Shown here: in pieces, positions 61,666 through 64,000 of the stretch | Layout of the letters: each line of letters starts with the position of its first letter | How positions within the stretch are numbered: the first letter of the stretch is position 1 | NCBI GenBank assembly: GCA_051294375.1 | Contig: CM119268.1 | Coordinates: forward strand, 11,490,200 to 11,554,199 | Direction of reading: 5' to 3' | Length of the DNA stretch: 64,000 bases | DNA from: Paraspadella gotoi | Taxonomy: Eukaryota; Chaetognatha | The notes under the pieces: model-generated | Database searches by the model: none | What the model saw: only the letters and a program-made list of their open reading frames with translations | What the model was told of the DNA's origin: nothing | Translations under genes and position numbers: made by a program

Positions 61666-62022
61666 ACAGACGACGATCCGCGAAGTCGGTTGACCTTGAT
61701 AAACATCGTTAACGACAATTACGACTCGGAATTTAAGCAGACGACGACGTCAAATTTTTGCCTTCGATCCTCGATAACGACGACGACGATGACGATGACG
61801 ACGACGTCGACGATCTCGACTTTTATCGGCGTCGAATTATGGAAAACGATGATGGCGACGAATTTTCTGTTTACGTCGACGACAACATAAAAAATGGAAT
61901 TTTTAGTCCGCCTCTTTCTTTTTTTTTGCTTGACTTGGGTTGTTCGACTCGTATCTCTTTTTCTTTTCTTATTTTCTCTTTGTCTCTCTTTATCTCTTAC
62001 TCTATGTCTCTCTCTTTCTTTC

Positions 62023-62283
62023 NNNNNNNNNNNNNNNNNNNNNNNNNNNNNNNNNNNNNNNNNNNNNNNNNNNNNNNNNNNNNNNNNNNNNNNNNNNNNN
62101 NNNNNNNNNNNNNNNNNNNNNNNNNNNNNNNNNNNNNNNNNNNNNNNNNNNNNNNNNNNNNNNNNNNNNNNNNNNNNNNNNNNNNNNNNNNNNNNNNNNN
62201 NNNNNNNNNNNNNNNNNNNNNNNNNNNNNNNNNNNNNNNNNNNNNNNNNNNNNNNNNNNNNNNNNNNNNNNNNNNNNNNNNNN
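62023..62283. other. Assembly gap (261 N)
   Basis: The left edge is CT/TTTC-rich, suggesting an unresolved pyrimidine repeat. Confidence 0.99.
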
Positions 62284-63170
62284 AACCAATATAAAAGTGT
62301 TAGTGAAGACAGATATATTTAATATTATCATTAACCAAAATGAATAACTAAACTGATCTCTTTCATCTAGAGGCCCTCAATCTCTTGATAAATTCCCACA
62401 GTCCACCCGGCTCCATCGGCGTTAACAAAATGCTCTGAAATCTGCATTGTGCCCATTACCAGTTGCGGGACTGTCGATGTTGCTGCCAGAAAAGAGTTTC
62501 ATACACAAAAAGTAGAAAATCTAATTTAGGTCGAAATTTTGTTTGTTTGTTTATTTATTATGTTGATCTATCTTCCAACTACTTTAAAAATGTTTTCTGC
62601 ATACAGCATATTCGACTCTTCAAATCAATTTATCGGTCAACCCCTTACATCTTATTGGTAAAAATTGAGATATATTATATAGTATGTAGTATAGTCCAGT
62701 ATCCATTCTTCCATCTAAAAAAAACTAATGCTCATCAATTTCCTAATTAAAATATCACTTAAAATAAGAAATATGTAAGACTCATGTCACGACTCATCAT
62801 GTTGAAATCTCTGTGTACTTACTTAAATGATCTGAATAGCCGATGTGCGCAGATCCGATATTGTATGTTCAAACTTGTTTCTTTCTCTTTTTTACGTTCC
62901 TAATCACTCCTTCAAAAAATTTCCTTTTTTCTTTCCTCTTTCGTCCTTCTGTGCTCTGAACTAGTTCGTCCCGAAAAATCTTTCTCTCTTTTCGTTCTTT
63001 CAACAAAAGAGCAAACTGCACGAGAAGGAAATATTGGAAAGAAAACTGGAAAAAAAAAGTCTGACAGAAAAAAGTGAGACAGAAAGAACTTGGATAAATG
63101 ACTTGACGGGAAAAGGGTGATAAAATTTGCAGTTTCAATTTGTTTTCGCTTAAATAATATTAAAGGGGGA
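62284..63170. other. Gene-free stretch before the mitochondrial-like segment
   Basis: AT-rich, with no exon recognised. Around 62847-62880 it shares a 33-base block (CAGATCCGAtATTGT..CAAACTTGTTT) with 1136-1168, a dispersed repeat fragment. Confidence 0.5.
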
Positions 63171-63189
63171 AGAATTGGTCATGGTTGTG

Positions 63190-64000
63190 TTTTTTTTTTA
63201 TATGATTCCTTTTCTTTTTTTTTTTACAAAAAAATTTAATAGGGTTTATATTATGTTTGAGTTTTTTTGATTCCAGTTTTTTTTTAATTTTTAGGTTAGG
63301 TATCAACCGGAAAAACTTAATGCATGTAGTTATTTAGCCTCTATACACTATTATGGTTCTTTCCTTTGTTATATATGTATGTATGGTGAAAAATCTATAT
63401 ATATATATATATATAGATTTTTCTCCAAGGAATTTTTGTTTTTTTATTTTATTAGTTATATAGTAAAACTCCTATATATATACTACATATTTGATTCCCT
63501 AAAGCTCATGTGAAGCACCTGTAGCAGATCAATAGTTTTAGCTGGTATTTTGCTAAAGATGGAACTTACGTCTTTTCATTTTTTTTCCAACTATATATTT
63601 TAGGGGTATTCAATATTTTTTTATATTATTCTTATTGTGGGGGAGCTTTTAGAACTCTTTTATGTCTTCGGTCAGATTGATATAAAAAACTTAGTGGCAT
63701 ACTCTAGAGTTTGTTTCATATGCTATAGCTTCTTTGGATTAATGAGAGGTATGAAATTAGGTTTTTCTGGGTGTCTCATGTTATGTATTTCACATGTCTT
63801 TGTTCACAATATTGTTTGGTTTAGTAAGATTTTATATTCAAATTCGCATACGCGTTTGTTAAATTTTAATAAGGGATTTAGAAGAAATGGTTTTTAATCT
63901 TTATTATTTTTTCTTAATCGCTGTAAATATGTCAGTTCTCCATCATTAAATTTTTAGGGAATTTTTTGTATTTCTTCAATTTTTTAGAGTCTTTTTCTTT
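63190..64000 (+). pseudogene. nad4: Decayed mitochondrial ND4 (NADH dehydrogenase subunit 4) copy, numt, runs off the window
   Basis: Several ND4 hallmarks occur in the right order but in shifting frames: an F-E-x-SLIP block (63256), GYQPEKL (63298-63318), PMYMLHIWFPKAHV (63471-63512), the APVAGSIVLAG block (515-550 of the 63 kb line), QIDMKNLVAYSSV (63673-63711), SHV and NKG blocks (63800-63880), and AVNMSVPPSLNF (about 63920-63955). The intact gene encodes a proton-pumping complex I subunit in mitochondria. It reads correctly only with TGA=Trp and AGA=Ser; AAA in WFPKAHV must be Lys. At least four single-base losses, several of one G from a GG or GGG run, break the frame, so this copy cannot be translated. 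It lies on a scaffold with nuclear genes, hence a numt or a chimeric join. The left edge is approximate. Confidence 0.85.
63389..63422. repeat. 34-bp perfect palindrome
   Basis: AAAAATCTATA followed by TA repeats and the mirror TATAGATTTTT, symmetric about 63405.5. It interrupts the ND4 similarity between the SFPLLYM-like and PMY-like blocks. Confidence 0.95.

Overview
The window is nuclear DNA of an invertebrate animal. The evidence is genes split by short GT-AG introns, rhodopsin-class neuropeptide-type receptors, very dense (CT)n/(GA)n microsatellites (over 30 tracts), degenerate TTAGGG-like stretches and assembly gaps. A decayed mitochondrial ND4 copy at the right end reads sensibly only with TGA=Trp, AGA=Ser and AAA=Lys. 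That fits the invertebrate mitochondrial code and argues against vertebrate, cnidarian, flatworm or echinoderm codes for its source. I cannot place the phylum.

Layout. 1-6.4 kb: no recognisable gene; a local duplication beside a 10-N gap, a complete solo LTR with target-site duplication (3728-4564) and a cluster of four ATTGGT boxes. 6.5-10.2 kb, minus strand: a complete six-exon phytanoyl-CoA dioxygenase-family gene (285 aa). 12.4-43.1 kb, minus strand: three head-to-tail rhodopsin-class receptor genes. Receptor 1 (12387-16787, nine exons, 487 aa) and receptor 2 (18451-22118, nine exons) are close paralogues with the same exon plan; receptor 2 has frame breaks in its first two exons. Receptor 3 (25578-43138, 14 exons, 984 aa) is a more distant FMRFamide/myosuppressin-receptor-like protein with a cytoplasmic tail of about 550 residues. 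Nested in intron 2 of receptor 1, on the opposite strand, is an intronless gene (14785-15825) resembling arylamine N-acetyltransferases. 43.1-63.1 kb: no gene I can support; microsatellites, minisatellites, an inverted duplication, tandem duplications and N gaps. About 63.2-64.0 kb: the ND4-like segment, running off the window.

For receptors 1 and 3 and the dioxygenase, I joined exons by hand using splice sites, phase and homology. All joins are phase-consistent and each total CDS length is a multiple of three. The three receptors probably arose by tandem duplication, recently for 1 and 2. No functional link to the dioxygenase or the acetyltransferase is visible beyond proximity and nesting.
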